NCBI GenBank assembly: GCA_003342895.1 | Contig: PTFA01000038.1 | Location: 310,001-374,000 of the forward strand | Source of the DNA: Casuarius casuarius | Taxonomy: Eukaryota > Chordata > Aves > Casuariiformes > Casuariidae | Direction: 5' to 3' | Length of the DNA: 64,000 bases | Part shown: positions 36,201-46,358 of the stretch, piece by piece | Position numbering within the stretch: the first letter of the stretch is position 1 | Layout of the letters: each line of letters begins with the position of its first letter | Notes under the pieces: model-generated | The model's database searches: none | What the model saw: the letters and a program-made list of their open reading frames with translations, nothing else | Told to the model about the DNA's origin: nothing | Position numbers and translations under genes: made by a program

Positions 36201-36752
36201 GAACACATGTCGCCCAATTCTGTAGCATTTACCCACATGGAGTAATTCCTCACTGCTACTGTAACAAAGGGGTTTTGCCGTGAATGCTCCCAGAGTGAGA
36301 TACAACTCCAAGAATGTGAGTAGTAGAATTAAAGCCATAAAGTATGGCTTTGAACTTAAAGTATGCTGAAGTTGTTCAGGAGCTTCATACCTTTTTGAAA
36401 TCCAGTGGAACTCAGAGTCTTAAATGCCTGCCTGACTTTTAAAAATGAGACTTACTCACAAGATTTCCAGAAAATACCAATTAGCCAGTTATTCTGTAGC
36501 AATGATGTGCTGTGTAATATAGGACCATTCCAAAGGTAAAAAAAGAAAATAATAGACACTGTCAGTGGATATGAAGGTCATGAGTTGTTCTCCTGCCACA
36601 TAACAATGTCTAGTCCCCTTCCACCTCCCACCCCTCATGTCAATAATGCTGAAAAGATCAAAACTGTCTTCTCTAGGAGCTTAGAAGAGTGTTGCAATGC
36701 TTGAAAAGTGATCATCAAGAATAGAAATGTGGGCTCCCCTGCAGTCATTAGT

Positions 36753-36767
36753 AAAAAAAAAAAAAAA
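36753..36767. repeat. poly-A, 15 bases
   Basis: An uninterrupted run of 15 A followed by CACCCC. No retroposed gene precedes it. Confidence 0.9.
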
Positions 36768-37200
36768 CACCCCAAGAAGCTGCCTTGAGTTAGGTAATGG
36801 GAAACACTAGGTACATTTTGCTCTGACTCTGAAACTGGAGTGCCCAGTCAAACTGCACCTTAGACTGATAAATGATACAGAGCCAAGGGCTGTTCTCTCT
36901 CTCTGAAGACAAGTGCTGTGGCATGGCTTTCATCCACAGGCTAAACTCCTTGCCTTCTCCCCACGGCAGGGTGGCCTCATCCATATTGCTTCTTGGGAGC
37001 ATCCTCTGGTCCACACCGAACTGTGCTTGTGCATTTCTCAGGGACTGACACGTACACACCAAAACCACGCTGGGGTGTGTGACAGCAGTGAGACAGTGCA
37101 GACTGTCGCAGTGCTCAGGTCCATTCCCTGGCCCTGTTGAGCTCACTGGTACGGTATGATGTGATGCCTCTGTTTTCCTTGGGGTCTAGCAGATCTTGGG

Positions 37201-37220
37201 TTATTTATTTATTTATTTTT
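37201..37220. repeat. (TTTA)n microsatellite
   Basis: About four TTAT units ending in poly-T. Confidence 0.85.
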
Positions 37221-37493
37221 TCTGGAAGATAAATACCAAATTAAGCTGGGTTCTCTCTAAAAGCTGGGAGAAGAAGGAGCCATCTGTGCTTATCATCCTG
37301 CTGTTTAGGAAAGGAGGGAGGTCTGACTTCCCACGTGAAGTGTCCTTACCTCAGGATCTGGACTTGGCTCCTTGCAATGTTGATTCTTATACAATTGCTG
37401 CCAGCTTAATGTTGAACACACCTGTGTCCGATTCATCCTCCTCTGGTTCAGTGATTTCCTCACTAGATGAGAACTATGTTCCTGTTTGCCTGA

Positions 37494-37513
37494 TTTCTTT
37501 CTTTCTTTCTTTC
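37494..37513. repeat. (TTTC)n microsatellite
   Basis: Five TTTC-type units followed by CCCCC. Confidence 0.85.
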
Positions 37514-37926
37514 CCCCTTTCCAATCCATTTGAATTTAAGTATTCTGGGTCTCCTGAAATTTTTAAGTGGAGGGCCTTTCAGTTCTCCGTCTGTTCTCTG
37601 ATTGACTTTGACAGCAGTGGACCATCTATGTTTGTTCCTTTATTTCTGACAGAAGATCCACTGCCTTTGGATAGGTAGAAGTAAGTGCCTGGGACCCGGT
37701 CTGCAAAAACACCAGGTACAAGAAGAAAATTTAGATGAGAAGACTTAGGAAACAACAAAGGATAGATTCATTTAGTAATAAAACCTGTTTGGGAAATACC
37801 TGGCCATTCTGTGTTCAGAAAATGAAACCCTTTGCCATACTGAACAGAATCAAAGCCATTTGTCAATCTGCACATTTTTTTGCCTAGATATGTCTTGGAG
37901 AAATGCTGCCTACTTCCCCGTACTCA

Positions 37927-37940
37927 CCCCCCCCCCCCCC
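37927..37940. repeat. poly-C, 14 bases
   Basis: An uninterrupted run of 14 C. Such runs are prone to sequencing and length error, and the G-strand can form G-quadruplex-like structures. Confidence 0.9.
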
Positions 37941-38662
37941 ATTTTAGTGAGTTAATTAACTTCTGTTTTCTCAGGTTTCTAGAGGAAGTTTCTTTTAGAC
38001 TTCTGAAGGCGGTGATGGTTAATTCCTGTTGTATTTTCTTTCTTCTTTAATTTGATAAAATAAGAATAGCTCAAATCATTCATCAGAAAGGATGTCATAC
38101 ATAAAAGCTCAAGACAAGGTGGTGGGGGAAACAGAGAAGGTGGAATATTACATGAGTCGCCTGGAAAAGCAGGAGGAAATTGAGTCACACTGCTGTGCCG
38201 TGCTGCATGGTGGATGCTTTCTTCATTATCTGTCAGCCTCGTGGCCTGACACAACCTTGCTTTCTTTCCTGCCCAGAAGCTAATAATCTACCACCACGTG
38301 ACAACAGGCACAATGGGCAATGGGAGCACGGAGCCTTAGCATTGAATTCATCATGGGGTAGGAATTTATGCTCTTCCATGCTCATCTGCCCTTGACTGAT
38401 ACTGTCAGACCATGGCACTTCTTTCCTCTCCCTAGAGGAGATCGCAGGACCTCTTGCTCTGACAACTTGCTTTGAGCAGCATCTGGCACTCCGGAAGATG
38501 GAGTTTGCAGGTTAGCATTTTGCTGCTTATGAATCATTTCTTGTGACTGACAGTTTAGTCACCTAAATGAACAATTGCAGGTTCTCACTGAGGTGTGATC
38601 CTGCAAGCTAAATGACTGTGATCCGCATTTGAGTGCAATAGGACTCAGTTAAATACTCAGTT

Positions 38663-39227
38663 AGACCACAGCAGGCCGAGGGAGGTGATCCCCTCTATTC
38701 AGCACTGATGAGACCCATCTGGAGTGCTGTGCCCAGTGCTGGGCTCCCCAGTACAAGAAAGACATGGATTTACTGGAGCAAGTTCAGCAAAGGGACCACA
38801 GAGATGATTAAGGGCCTGGAGCATCTGTCATGTGAGAAGAGGCTGAGGGAGGTAGGACTGTTCAGCCTGGACAGGAGAAGGCTCAAGGGGGATCTTATCC
38901 ATGTGTATTAATATCTGAAGGGAGCTCGTAAAGAAGATGCAGCCAGACTCTTCTCAGTGGTGCCATGTGAGAGTATGAAAGGCAACACAAATTGAAACAC
39001 AGGAAATTCCACTTGAACATACAAATACACTTCTTCACTGTGAGGGTGGTTCAACACTGGAACAGGTTGCCCAGAGAGGTTGTGGAGTCTCCATCTCTGG
39101 AGATATTCAAAACTCAGCTGCACACAGTCCTGGGCAATGTGCTGTAGGTGACCTTGCTTGAGGAGCGAGTTTTGGACCAGATGATCTCGAGAAGTCCCTT
39201 CCAACCCCAACTACTCTAATTCCGTGA
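38663..39227 (+). mobile_element. CR1 LINE fragment, 5'-truncated, with 3' end
   Basis: This is the longest transposon copy in the window. Its left part encodes a decayed C-terminal piece of CR1 ORF2: the frame beginning at 38708 includes RLREVGLFSL and RRLKGDLIHVY, which are typical of avian CR1. That frame is broken by stops at 38909-38911 and 38993-38995. The right part carries the standard avian CR1 end: GGTTGCCCAGAGAGGTTGTG, then GATCTCGAGAAGTCCCTTCC and an 'attctatga'-type tail (CTAATTCCGTGA). The element lacks most of ORF2 and all of ORF1, as is usual for CR1. It is inactive. Confidence 0.93.
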
Positions 39228-40930
39228 ACAGAAAAGGGTCTAATCAGACACTCTGCTATCACTCACACCACTCACACCCATCGCTCACAGCCTGTAAACT
39301 TTGTTTGATGTGTGTTCAATCCAAACAAGTACAATGTGCTTCAGCTGCATCTAAATAAGAAATAACTAGGAAGAGATGGGGCTATTCCTGTCAGGAACAG
39401 CCAGGGTGGGCTGGGAAAACAGAGAGACCCTCCTGAATAACCTTTGAGTTTTTCAAGGTTGGTGTAAATACTGGGATGCTACTACTAGACTGGCCTGTCT
39501 ACACTAGACAGACAGCACTGGGAAAGTTTGGCAGCTTATTATTCAGTGAAAGAGACTTTCAAAGTAAGTCTGAATGCATAATGAACTCTGAACATGTAGA
39601 GAGGGATTTCACCCTCTCTCGCACTCTCTTTATGAATTCCCAGCACTCTGCTGATTAAGTACAAAATCCAGGATAAATACAAATCCTGCTGCTAAATTGT
39701 GCAAGTATTAGCTGTGATTCCTTATAATAAAACCCTATGCCTAAATTGGGACTGCTTGGCACCAAGTTGTTTTTGCGGCGGGGCATCCTCGCATGCAACT
39801 CTGGATTGTGGTATTCTTTTAAACCACTATTTTATTGCTTGCATTGTCGTGTTCGGTAGACATGTGTCCTGAAACTGAAGAGGAGGAGTACAGGCATGGT
39901 AGAAAATTCAGGGGCAGAAGCAAGTATAAATACTAGGGAGCTTCAAGCTAGCAGTCTGCAGGGTAACTTCTGCACCAAGAGTGTAAGGCAGCCTCTTACC
40001 AGATCAGAGGTGGATTAATTTTAAAAATTAAAACTCATCTTTTATAGTCCCCTGTTGTCAAGTTGCCAGGCATCATGAAATAGGATTATTAGCAGTCAAA
40101 GAAGGCAGGGAAGATTAGAGTAAACCTATTAATCCTCAGCAGCTCTCTACAGGAGGGGATTTACAGATCCCTGAAAAAATGCTTACTCAGCCTGCCAGAC
40201 TCACAGCAAACAGCTTACCTGTGAGCATGATCCAGGGCCTCAGGTGCACCCATGTAAAGTGGAAAGTGTTTGCCCTTGGTAATCTCTGTGCTATGCTGAA
40301 AAAGCAGTCCTTGGGATAAGTACAGTCAGTCTGCCCCTCACTCTGGACTCTCTTTGAGGATTGCCTTGCAGAGAAAGCCTGTAGAGAGCTTGTCTGGCTG
40401 TTGCTGATGAGGCACCTGCCTCCTCCTGTGTTCAGGCACACGGGACATCTGGAGTTTTGGAAAATGTTTCCTTTGACTGGGCTAGAGTGCAAACTTAAAG
40501 CCTCCTGATCCAGTTCCTCTTGACAAACTCAGAGCTTAGCTAAGTAGGCTGCGAATTTCTGTATTTAGGCTAAAGCCTGTTTTAAAAGCCATGTCTTGAA
40601 TTATATAGGTCAGGGTGATTTATAAATACAAGCTTTTTGGTGATTAGCCAATATTCTATGATATGGAGGTCAATTTTAATAAAAAAGTAAGACTGCAATT
40701 AATCATGCAAATTAAGGAATGAGGAAGGAATGGTGATTTTAACGCTTGCAAAATAATAAAGCTGAAAAAACTCAGTCTATCATAATAGTATATATGTATG
40801 CATACACACAGATAGACTTATGCGTAGTGTTTCCAATATATATCTTGAATGTGCAGTGGAGAATGTAACCTAGAATGGTAAAGGAAATGTATATGTGCCT
40901 TTGTAACAAAGAGTGGAAGGCAGAATATAG

Positions 40931-40972
40931 GGATATAAAGTACAGGGCTTAGCTAAAGGATATAAAGTACAG
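40931..40972. repeat. 27-base-period direct duplication
   Basis: GGATATAAAGTACAG occurs at 40931-40945 and again at 40958-40972. The 12 bases between the copies are not themselves repeated. A local slippage or duplication event is the simplest explanation. Confidence 0.85.
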
Positions 40973-41416
40973 ACTTGGTAGTTCAGTGGAGAAGAGTAAC
41001 TCACCTTAGGCTAGTGTCCATCTGCAGCACAATGAAACTGCAAAAATATGCACATTTGATAAGATCTGCAATTATGTATTGCTTCATTATTCATACATTA
41101 TGGTTTGGCTTTGGCTTCATTGCATTTACAGTAAAAGAAACACTTTATTTCCTAGACTGCATGCTTTGCTTTGTGACTTCTCTCAGTCTTCATCCTCAGG
41201 TTTCATGTGTCACTAATTGAAGGAGATGAAGCCCATAAATTATTAAACCTAAAATCAGATTTTAATTAAACTCAGTGGTTTATCCAACAAGAGCAGTTGA
41301 GTTTGGTCTTAAGGGGAGGTCTGTGTTCTCCCTTGTGAGTAGTGTCAGCTCACACTTTCAAAACAAGGTCTTTCAAACATGGTTGAGGCCTCTCCCTCGC
41401 ATCAAAAGAGCTAAAA

Positions 41417-41473
41417 TACTTCAAATTCAGTGGGAGCTGAGTGCATCACTCCTTTAGACTCTTTTGACAATCC
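41417..41473. repeat. old amniote repeat fragment
   Basis: The text runs ATACTTCAAATTCAGTGGGAG, then CTGAGTGCATCACTCCTTTAG, then CTTTTGACAATCC. This follows the order 'cattgaattcaatgggagctgagtgctcagcacctttgaaaatcc' that I recall from an old sauropsid interspersed repeat. It is the best single match among the suspected copies of this family here. Confidence 0.45.
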
Positions 41474-43121
41474 TAATCTATATGTCTACTGTTGAAGTCT
41501 TTTGCCTTTTAGGACAACAAAAAGGCCAAGTGAGGGTGTGGAGATGTTCACAGTCCCCGGTGTGCCATGGAAATACTTCAGAATCTGAGGGGATCTGTGG
41601 TCCCATGGCAAATGGGTAATCCTCCTATTTTCCTCTGAGAAAATGTTAGGAAAAACTTCCACCACCCCTTTCAAACCCTGGTCTATGTGGGAGGAAATCC
41701 GAAATGGCTTTTCACTTCCCGACATGTGTAATGTCGTCTCCAAAAGACATAAATGAACCAAAGAAAATGGCTTGAGTCATTCAACTAGAGGAGACCATCT
41801 GCACCCTTACACTGCCGGCCACCAACTCTTGCTGGTCTAGGGAATTTATTGTGTGTGTTACAGGAACTGATCGAGTTTCTTATCAGGGATCATGGCCTCA
41901 TGTGCTGCTAAAATTCAGTAAACGACAGCTCCTGTGTCACAGAGCTTGTAATCATAGCTGACAGGGCTGATGAAGAGAAAGTGGAACAGAAAAGCCAGGA
42001 GATCTGCCAAGATTGCACAGCAGGTCATCAGCCTAGCTCTGAACTGGTCCCAGACAGTTTTCAGTGCTGGTCTGGTACATTTTGAAAGTAATAATTCAAA
42101 CCACCTTTGTATTAGCCTAGTACAGGGTCAGCAACAGAGTGCACAAGGAAACCAGAAAGGAGGGCAAACCAAAGGGATTTGGGATCTGCAGGCAAAGTAA
42201 TGCAAACCCAATAAATCCTGGCTATTTACATCCTCTGGAATCAGAGGCATTTGGTGCATTTTATGGGGCAGTAAGTAGTTATTCTTAGTCCAGTCTTGAA
42301 CAAAGCAAAACCAGACAATTATGTCAGCATTTGCTTTGCTGCAAATTCTGGTAGAGTCGATGGCTCTATCTAGGAGGAGGCAGCTCCATCACTTGATTTG
42401 CCTGAGTAACACTGTTAGACCTCTGTCATAAGGGTCCTACGAAGATAACTGGCTCTTTCAGTATTTTGCGACATTCCAGTATAAAACAGTCCAATGACAA
42501 ATAGCCTAACAGAGAGGAGAAAGGTACCCCCTTCCTTCCACCTCACTCTACTTTAGCTTTGCTTCAGCTATCGTGAAGACTTATCTTTGGTGGCACACTT
42601 TGAGTCACAGTTTTTGACAAAGAGCTCAGCAGGAAGCAGGTGGGCAAAGGTTCAAAGGCTTAAGCCAAATCACACTGAGACTGAGTGATCAGTTTATTTT
42701 ATTATAAGCCCACCTAAAAGTCCAATTGTTTGATACAAAGGCAGGCTAGGAATTACATTCTATTATGCCTAGTTATTTCATCAGTAGTTCGTTTACTGTT
42801 TGTAGGCCAAAGAGGATACATGGAAAATGCCATTGTTTCCAAAAAGAGGAGTTCTGAGGGCTTTGGTAGGTTTTCCTTTTTTTTTTTAAAGTGGCTTTCA
42901 GGTAATTCAGGGAAAACTGCAATACAGATATTTCAAGAATGTAACTCTGTGCAAAATTGAACTGGCTGTAATGTGTTTCTCTAGCAGTCAATAAAATGGG
43001 AGGGAGAGGCAAAGGGAATCTGTGAAAGAAAAACTGTTGAAAAACCTCACAAAGCTGAAGAGCCAAGGTTGTAATTTTAAGTAACTGAGGGCAAATGGAG
43101 ACCATAACTTCTGATGAGTGC

Positions 43122-43735
43122 TGTTAGGTTATGTGATTAAAGGCTCATCCCCACACACACGAAGAAGCACAGAGGCACAACAGCAGGCAAGGGAACCCCA
43201 ATAAGCTGGTCAGAGACATGGACACCCTGCCCCAGCTTTTCCTAGGGCTGTCACAGGAGAGCTATGAGCCTCATGGGCAGGAGGTGGCACCCATCACCAT
43301 GAGTCCATGGAAGAGGCTCTCCCAATCACCTCCCAGACTGAGGGGTTACTGCCTGCAGGGGCATGGGGCTCATGGGATGCAGGGGAAGAGCATCTTGGGA
43401 TGGTACAAAACTTATTATGGGATGTTTAGAGGAGGAACAAAGGTGGGGAAATGGAGGAATCAAGGTGATTTGGGGAGGAGCAAGTGTGGGAAAACAGAGG
43501 AATAAGGGGATAAAAGGGGCCAGTTGTGTGTAAACAGGCTGTTGGTCAGTACGCTTGTCTGGCCATGCCCTGTGCCTGCTCAGCACAGTCTGTCCTATGG
43601 TTTCATTAAACTCCATTTCTAAGTATTTTCATGGGTGAGGGTCTCTATTCTGTGCGCATGTCTGTGTTTAGAGGTCTAAGTGCCAGCAACTGAAGTCAGA
43701 CCACAGGTCACGGGGGCCTGTGGTGCCAACAGCTG
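43122..43735 (+). mobile_element. solo-LTR-like element, second copy
   Basis: The element starts with TGTTAGGTTATGTGATTAAA, matching the 23123 copy. It has a TATA-like GATAAAAGG at 43509-43517, a polyadenylation-like ATTAAA at 43605-43610 about 95 bases downstream, and a GT-rich U5-like stretch at 43630-43670. It ends in a CA-type terminus, perhaps near GTGCCAACA at 43724-43732. A primer-binding-site-like TGGAGGCAC lies just after. This order fits a retroviral LTR on the plus strand. No gag, pol or env sequence follows, and I found no convincing target duplication, so the right border is an estimate. Confidence 0.5.
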
Positions 43736-45220
43736 GAGGCACTGGAGCATGTGCATACTGTGTGTGGCAGGGTATATGTCAGTGTGTGCAATTGCTAGCA
43801 AACATCCAGCTGGACTAGCTGGCAACTAGGAGAAGAGGCTTAGGAGCCAAGTACAGGAGCAGCCATCAGGCTGGGCCTAATCACGCCTCCTTGTTTCGTT
43901 TGTCCTGGTTTGACCACAGTCACTGAAGCTACCCAGCAGACTTCATCTGTCAGCCACAGAAAGATCCAAATGCACAACAGCCTCTTGATACCTTTGTTTT
44001 GCTTGTGAGTTATCTCCTGAATTACCATAACATCCTTCTTTCCATCCATATCCTTTCTGGTGACTCAGAACCTCTCTAACCCCAAAGTGGTTGCTCATGT
44101 CAGAAGGATGATTCTTGCTCTTGGAAATCACTTCAGTTTCACATACCAACGTGATTCCCCAGCTCCCATCACCTGATGGTCTTCTTGCAGACTGAAACCC
44201 CTCATTTCTCAATTTCCTAAAACTATGTTAACAACTAAGGCTTTGTCTTCTGCTTCTGCCCCCCATCCAGTAGTCAGGATCCATTCAGAAATATCACACT
44301 AGTTAAACCAACTATCACCAGATTATTGCCAAGTGGCTAGATCATCCTGACCCTCCAAATACTGTTTGCCACAGCTTGTTCGATCCAAAGAAAGTTGTAA
44401 ACAACAAACTTTAAATAACTCACCACAGTCATCCATCTAAAAGTAAAATTATGTATTCCGAGCTCTGAATATCCATTTGCAATTTTTAAGGATCATTTTG
44501 AGACTCTTAGGCAGGCACATTTTAAGAAGGAATTAGCCAGGCAGATATTTATCTGGCTGTCTCTGTCTAATTTCATTCCTGAAATCTAATACTCTGTGTT
44601 GTCTGGGTATGGGTCTTTTAAATGAGGAATTTAATATTGCTATGGTTTGTTGGTTTGCTTTTTGCATTTTTTTTAATGAAGTCAAACCAATTATTATTTC
44701 ACAATGCACTACTGGGCTATTCTGACATATTCTTCAGTTCCTTAAAATAAATAAAGCTTAATAGGCTGATGGGTAATTCCAAATTCCATACAATGAGGGG
44801 TGCTGTATTTCTTTATTATACCAGTGTGGGCAGACTATTTTATGTATAGTTTCAGGATATTATTTCAGGCTCTGATTCAACAAAGGTTTTGAGTACTTTT
44901 AAAAGTACTCTACTATATTGGACTTACAATGGTTATGCATCTTCTTTATGGGAAATGCCATTTGGAGGTTGGGATAGCAACTTGAAAGTCAGAACTACAA
45001 GATGGGTCACCTAAGGTTCAGTGCAACTGAATTGCACTGGTAAATTGCTGTAGATGGTTTCTGGCTTCTGTTCTTCTAATTCTTGCTATGGAAAGAGGAA
45101 AGAAAAAAGAAAAACTTTCCATAGAAAATCATGGTTGTTTAGACAGCTATCTGTATTTATAGTCTATGTATGAGTTCAGTGCTTGGAGACCCTTAGGTGA
45201 AGAACATGTATCGGAAGTTC
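43736..45220. other. non-coding; possible LTR-flank sequence, then AT-rich block with a palindrome
   Basis: From 43750 to about 43830 a TG-rich run and an 'aacatccagctggactagctggc' type block resemble sequence inside the 23123 LTR-like copy, so the element may extend this far. The block at 44500-44780 is AT-rich, repeat-free and rich in ATTA/AAT motifs and could be conserved non-coding DNA. The palindrome at 44891-44910 is listed separately. Confidence 0.4.
44891..44910. other. perfect 20-base palindrome
   Basis: GAGTACTTTT is followed directly by its exact complement AAAAGTACTC with no spacer. A 20-base perfect palindrome is unexpected by chance in 64 kb, though a few shorter ones are expected. 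No flanking transposon is visible. Confidence 0.9.
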
Positions 45221-45306
45221 AATAACATATATTATATATATATATATACACACATATAAAAACACACATAGATATATATAACATATATAATATATAACAT
45301 ACATAA
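45221..45306. repeat. TA-rich microsatellite
   Basis: An interrupted (TA)n / (CA)n / (ATAACATAT)n tract of about 85 bases lies directly upstream of a CR1 tail. Confidence 0.85.
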
Positions 45307-45397
45307 CCTAACCAGCCTGAGAGCCCTGCTTTAAGTGGGAGGTCAGACTAGAGACCTCCAGATGTCCTTTCCAACTTAAATTATTCTATGATGCTGT
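45307..45397 (+). mobile_element. CR1 LINE 3'-end fragment
   Basis: The stretch carries the last ~90 bases of an avian-type CR1: CCTGCTTTAAGTGGGAGGTC, then AGACTAGAGACCTCCAGATG, then CCTTTCCAACTTAAATTATT and the tail CTATGATGCTGTG. It is severely 5'-truncated, starts right after a TA-rich microsatellite, and is non-functional. Confidence 0.88.
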
Positions 45398-46337
45398 GTT
45401 AAATTTATCTTTTATTACATTTTGGGAAATTTCTGATATTTTCTTAAGTTGTATTGTGAAATTTAGGAAAATATCTAACTTTAATAATCCATGAAACAGG
45501 GAGTAAACCCACCATGCTGAGCTGTGTTCGCGACAGGAAATCTTTCTAATATCATGCCATAGCCTATAGCCTTGGGTGCAAAGAGATGTAGATGAAAAAG
45601 GAGGAGAGCTTCTCTCTAAGACATCTCTCTTATGCAGCGAGGTCTGCATGTTGTCTTGTAAGCCACAGGGCCTCCTCAGAGGGGAACAAGTCTCTGAGGA
45701 ACAAGAGTGCCTGGTAGGGAGAAGGAGGAGGCCAGTTGACACTGTTGAGTCAAATGGAGCTTGGATGAAGCTTACCTACTAATCCTCAAGAGATGATAAA
45801 GGTCAAAGACTTGACACCAAGAAAATCTGAGTGTTATGTTACCACAGCAGAGATGAAGTTCATTGGTTCCCATCCAAAATCAAGGAGCAGCTTGACTGCA
45901 AATTGTTATAGAAGTACTTTGGAGATGGGACATATGTCTAATAAAAGTTATTTTATCTTCTCCTCTTTTTTTTTCTTCCTCCATGAAGTACTATTTTCTT
46001 AATGTATTTATTCCAGTGCTTTAACAAACAAGAAGCTGTCAATCACTGAGCAACATCCTGGCACTTTCTATAATTTTTTCCAGGTTTCTCAATGGAAGTG
46101 TGGTTTGATGTTTTAAAATGATCCCTAGAAATTGGACGTTGCAAAAAAAAAGACTAAATATATGAAAATGTAAATAAATACAAACCAAAATTAGCAAAAT
46201 ATTTCATTCCAAAAATGGTAGAGCAGGGTGTTTCAACAGCTTTGGAGCACCTTTTCCTCCCTGTGTTTTCTTCTAAAAAAGCAAGATCTTTGGCACATCA
46301 ATCTAGCGTCTCAGTAGGTTTCAGTTTCGATCTAACA

Positions 46338-46358
46338 GCATATTGTAATGCAATATGC
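46338..46358. other. perfect 8-base hairpin
   Basis: GCATATTG (46338-46345), a 5-base loop, and CAATATGC (46351-46358) pair perfectly. It is AT-rich and may be chance. Confidence 0.8.

Larger units (their letters stand above)
36201..38662. other. non-coding stretch rich in microsatellites
   Basis: It contains poly-A (36753-36767), a TTTA tract (37201-37220), a TTTC tract (37494-37513) and a 14-base poly-C (37927-37940). A 160-codon plus-strand open frame at 37196-37678 begins within the TTTA tract and includes the TTTC tract, which explains its low stop density. It is not a gene candidate. Confidence 0.55.
39228..43121. other. non-coding stretch with a 27-base-period duplication
   Basis: No gene is supported; open frames stay near or under 100 codons. 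The duplication at 40931-40972 is listed separately. The block at about 41025-41270 is AT-rich, with several TTCATT and TTATTA motifs and no repeat signature, and ends close to an old repeat fragment at 41417. It may be a conserved non-coding element. Confidence 0.5.

Noticed and set aside
37196..37678. 160-codon plus-strand open frame
   Set aside because: It begins within a TTTA microsatellite and runs through a TTTC microsatellite. The low stop density is explained by the simple repeats, and no protein family is recognisable.
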